Positions 60,949-64,000 of a stretch of DNA of 64,000 nt are shown piece after piece. A program made the position numbers and the translations under genes. The DNA comes from Mucidula mucida (lineage: Eukaryota > Basidiomycota > Agaricomycetes > Agaricales > Physalacriaceae), in the NCBI GenBank assembly GCA_015501055.1, contig JADNYV010000001.1:868001-932000 (forward strand). Reading direction: 5' to 3'. Positions within the stretch are counted from its first letter, which is position 1. The number at the start of each line of letters is the position of its first letter. The notes beneath the pieces are model-generated. The model searched no databases. It was given only the letters and a program-made list of their open reading frames with translations, and was not told the DNA's origin.

Positions 60949-63184
60949 TCATCTCGTCACCGGAAAGCTACTCTGCCCCGCGCGCACAGCAGGGCTATAT
61001 GCGATCGGAGTAGCTGGTGCAGTCCACTGCATTTGCTTGGCCCCAACTACAGTGTTCGCGACTGCTGGTGTCCGAGTCTGAGCCACGCCTGTCGCTGCTG
61101 CCGCCGCCGGATAATACTGAGTAAACTGATTACTCAGAGCCGTCGTGACTCCAGGTTGAGGCGTGCCTCGCCCCGAGTTTGTCGCACCAGGTGTCTGCGC
61201 ATACTGATACCACTGAGGTACATACCCTGGCTGCCCCGCCACTCCAGTATATGCCGGAGGATTGTAGTAGTTATTTTGACCTTGTGGCTGCTGATACTGT
61301 TGGTGGTAATATGACGGAGTAGCCGAGCCTGGTCGATACCCAGTAGCGGCAAAGGAGGATTGCGTAGCAGTTGCCTGTACAGGCGTGCCAGTAGAACGGT
61401 ATTGAGTTTGAGGCTGTGGTGTGTTGTAGTTGTAGTTGTAACTAGCGAATGATCCCGTTGGAGCTATCGGACTCGGTGTGACGGGCATAGTCGACACAGC
61501 GGGAGTCGGGGCGGGTGCAGGAGTGGCACCAGCGCGGACCTTGACTGTGGAATCATCGCGTATGGCAATTGTCTGCGTCGGAGGAAGTGTTCCGTGCCAA
61601 CCCGGTGTGTTCTGTAACGGTAAAGTGCGTTGTAGTGCGTGCAGAGCGGCCGGCGAGGGGATGATGGCAGATTTATCATCACTAGAAGTTCGAGGTCTCA
61701 AGGACGCCAAGAGTGTGAGAGAGTCAAGAATACTCTCAGCTAAATAAAATACAATAAATTCGATGAGCTCGCCATTTTATGGCATAGTTTATAGAACTGA
61801 CCTATTGCCCACTCTTCTGAATCTTGTTCCACGACGCTTGAGCCACCGTCTTCTTTGCCAAGCCGTACGGTCTGCAATTCTTGAAGCCTGAGCAGTGCCT
61901 TACGATTCCGTTCTAAGAGTTCTTCCACCGCTCGCAACACCTCCGCGTCGTCTAGTACAGATTTCAGATTCTTCGCATCGTCCTGTGAAAGTAAACCATC
62001 CAAATCGATGGACGGTGCACAATCGGATGAAGAGGGTTCTAGAGAGTCCATGGGGTGTTCTTCCCTGTCGATTCTCTTTGCAGCGCGCAGTAACATGTGC
62101 TTCCGCTTTGCCTCTGCGGCTCGTTTTCTCATCGCTCTATCATAACAGAGCTGACCCAATTCGATTCTACCGACGTCTGAATCCTCGAGGTCAAACGTTG
62201 GTGCAAAACTTGCCCATGGGCCATAGTCTAGAAATGATCCGGTTGTCACTTTCCGCTGCTCAACAGGCGAGGGATAAGATTTGACCACTTTATGATATGA
62301 GCCAAGGGATGGGACCTCGCTTGTCGAGGGGTAGGGGTAAGGGAAGACTGCTACTAGTTCTGAGAAACCGGTGCTGAGATCTGGCGGGTCGTTGGATGAA
62401 GAAGGAGGTAGGGAGGAACTCAGAGAAGTCCAATAGTCGCCCTGGGGTAGATGTTGAACGAGAGCGTACTTTCGTGGTGGTTGAGCGGGAGAAGTGGAAG
62501 TAGAGGCTTGTTGGGAATCGTCGGTGATACCATCCAAGTCGTCTGGAATGGCGGTAACTCGGTCAAGGGGGAATGGAATGGAATGCAAAGAGGCTTCCTC
62601 GAGGAGCGAGAGCGCAAGTCGGCAGAACTGAGTTTGCTTTGAAGAATGTGGTACCCGGAACTGAGAAGGAGGTGGAAACAGATTCTCGACCGCGATCTAG
62701 AGAGCGTTCATTGATGGTAAAAATATGCAACTCGCATAGACGAACCTTTAGTTTGGACAGGGGATGATGTGGCGAATTTTGCAGTAGGGTACGCAGTGAT
62801 TGAGAGGCATTGGAGGACGACGACGAAGGGTCCGCGACAAGAGGAACGACGCGGTCGAGCAATGCCTGTTGGTCTGTCCTGATGGCATATTCGGGTTCAC
62901 GCTCATCGTGCAGAATAAATTGAAACGCACGCTTCAAGGATATCCAGAATCTTGGACGCATATTCTGGGTTTAATGGCACGTCTGCAGCGTTTGGAAGCG
63001 CGGTGTGAGGTGGCGGAGAGGACATTGGGTCATCGTCAGTGCGAGACTGTTTTGTGGCATGCTCGTCGTCAATAGACTGTGAGCGTCGTTTACGCTTTTT
63101 TGTGGCGGCGACGTTGGCAGCGTCGTCGACAGTGGGCTGGTCGCTGTTGGCGGTGGTCACCGCAGATCGAGTAGCCCGGGCCAT
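60949..63184 (-). CDS. Unrecognised nuclear-type protein with a Tyr/Gln/Pro-rich prion-like tail
   Basis: The start MARATRSAVTTANSDQPTVD is followed by a probable nuclear signal KKRKRR. A conserved-looking helical segment is SLKRAFQFILHDEREPEYAI. Then LALSLLEEASLHSIPFPLDR, SFLDYGPWASFAPTFDLEDS, AMRKRAAEAKRKHMLLRAAK and a helix EVLRAVEELLERNRKALLRL. After an intron (about 61740-61800) comes AESILDSLTLLASLRP and a 200-residue low-complexity tail rich in Tyr, Gln, Asn, Pro, Thr (SYNYNYNTPQPQTQYRST; YHQQYQQPQGQNNYYNPP). Such tails are typical of transcription or chromatin cofactors and of condensate-forming proteins. I do not recognise the family. The frame changes near 62935 between NPEYASKILDI and SLKRAFQF; this needs a shift of the opposite sense to the others, or a missed splice. 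Divergent from mL43. Confidence 0.65.
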
Positions 63185-63304
63185 TCACGCGACGCGCGCT
63201 GATGTTTTCCGATTCAAGTTGGTCTTTGTGAGCCCAAGTCTGCCGGCCTTTGTGCGGGTCGATCTAGCCAAACACGACCACACATCTGCTCGCTGTTCAC
63301 CACG
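63185..63304. promoter_or_regulatory. Bidirectional promoter between the unrecognised nuclear gene and mL43
   Basis: 120 bp between divergent start codons, rich in CpG and without a TATA element. It is the only space available for both 5' leaders. Confidence 0.5.
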
Positions 63305-63793
63305 ATGAGCTTGTCGTCGTTCAGACCACTGTTGAGGGCGCAGCTCAGGTCATATCCCGCCAATGGACACGCTGCATTCACGCCCCATATACGGAAGCTG
63401 GTCTTTGAGTACTGCGACAAATGGCCCTCGTCGGCCAACACACGGACGTACATTCATAATCACATAGAGTCGCTTGCACGGTCGTATCCCCACGTCGAAA
63501 TCGTCGTCAAACAGCGCACATACAAGGAGCCCATCATACGTGGCTTTTATGGTATGTTTTACTGCTGTTCTTTGCTTTCATACTCCCACTCATTAATGTT
63601 CCATCCAGCAAATGATCGCGAGAAAGTGATAGCTCTGAATGGGTTCGAGGTCACTGGCGTCGCAAAAAAGGTGCAGCTCCTTCTGGACTCGTCTGGCGCG
63701 AAAATCCGCGCTCTGAAGAAGGCGGTAGAGAGCACTACGGAAGCGCCCCGCGGCATCTGGAGTGGAATGCACGCCGACCGCCCCAGACTGTAG
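63305..63793 (+). CDS. mrpl51: Mitochondrial large-subunit ribosomal protein mL43
   Basis: Component of the mitochondrial 54S subunit with the thioredoxin-like L51/S25/CI-B8 fold. The start MSLSSFRPLLRAQLRSYPAN leads to RKLVFEYCDKWPSSANTRTY, SYPHVEIVVKQRTYKEPIIR, then GFY (intron about 63552-63608) ANDREKVIALNG. The end is KVQLLLDSSGAKIRALKKAV with the family phrase APRGIWSGMHADRP. About 143 residues, normal for the family. The frame is clean. Confidence 0.93.
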   Translation: MSLSSFRPLLRAQLRSYPANGHAAFTPHIRKLVFEYCDKWPSSANTRTYIHNHIESLARSYPHVEIVVKQRTYKEPIIRGFYGMFYCCSLLSYSHSLMFHPANDREKVIALNGFEVTGVAKKVQLLLDSSGAKIRALKKAVESTTEAPRGIWSGMHADRPRL

Positions 63794-64000
63794 AAGGTTT
63801 CCAGCTTCGGGTGGGCTTCAATCTGCCTTCCATGTACCACCGCTTCGAGTCCCGCGGTTTTCATTCAAAGAATACACGTGACGCATACAACATTTAAACA
63901 TCGTGCTTAAGCTCGTGCTCTACACGCGTCTGATCCATCCAATTGCCACCCTTGCTTCTTGGCCCAAGGTTCTATTATTCACTACACGTGTAAATCGTGA
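63794..64000. other. 3' flank of mL43 to the window edge
   Basis: 207 bp with no gene recognised. It presumably contains the mL43 polyadenylation region. Confidence 0.4.

Noticed and set aside
1..64000. Mobile elements, CRISPR arrays or viral sequences
   Set aside because: No transposase, integrase, reverse transcriptase, terminal repeats, spaced direct repeats or virus-like proteins were seen.

Overview
The window looks like nuclear DNA of a basidiomycete fungus, most likely an agaricomycete. Genes are dense and on both strands. They are cut by many 44-60 nt introns with GT/GC...AG ends and CTAAC/CTGAC-like branch sites, so most appear as chains of short open frames. The protein families are fungal: Zn2Cys6 regulators with the basidiomycete-style RGACDLC start, PacC, TFIIF/TAF1, a Tea1-type Kelch protein, and a cytoplasmic dynein heavy chain gene that holds only the motor half, as reported for agaricomycetes.

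Layout: 1-523 is the 3' end of pex10 (peroxisomal RING protein). 1305-12645 is the dynein motor half. 12764-13942 (minus) is homoserine kinase, sharing a 125-bp divergent promoter with rrp5 (14068-19089, rRNA processing). 19417-26370 (minus) is a tandem pair of paralogous Zn2Cys6 regulators. 27012-28207 (minus) is TFIIF beta. 28643-31365 (minus) is a Pal1-like disordered protein. 31883-35569 is a third Zn2Cys6 regulator. 36177-41000 is a Tea1-like Kelch/coiled-coil polarity protein. 41665-43950 (minus) and 44166-46244 (plus) are divergent flavin monooxygenases, one with a Baeyer-Villiger fingerprint. 49120-51007 is pacC/rim101. 52924-56432 (minus) is TAF1, divergent from a PA28/REG proteasome activator (56555-57724). 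60949-63184 (minus) is an unrecognised nuclear protein, divergent from mitochondrial ribosomal protein mL43 (63305-63793). Gene-poor stretches lie at 46.2-49.1, 51.0-52.9 and 58.7-60.9 kb.

Most genes are housekeeping and independent. Possible functional links are the tandem regulators, which may act as a pair, and the two monooxygenases with a common CGG-rich promoter. Dynein, the Tea1-like protein and the Pal1-like protein all concern hyphal polarity and transport, but their proximity may be chance.

Two window-wide features stand out. First, conserved frames are repeatedly broken by apparent single-base deletions: eight in 2 kb of dynein, three each in pex10 and pacC, one each in homoserine kinase and rrp5. 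The affected genes are mostly indispensable, so consensus errors are the likeliest cause. Second, there are very small exons: 6 nt in both tandem regulators, 5 and 9 nt in the PA28 gene, 14 nt in dynein and 18 nt in the third regulator. GC-AG introns also occur.
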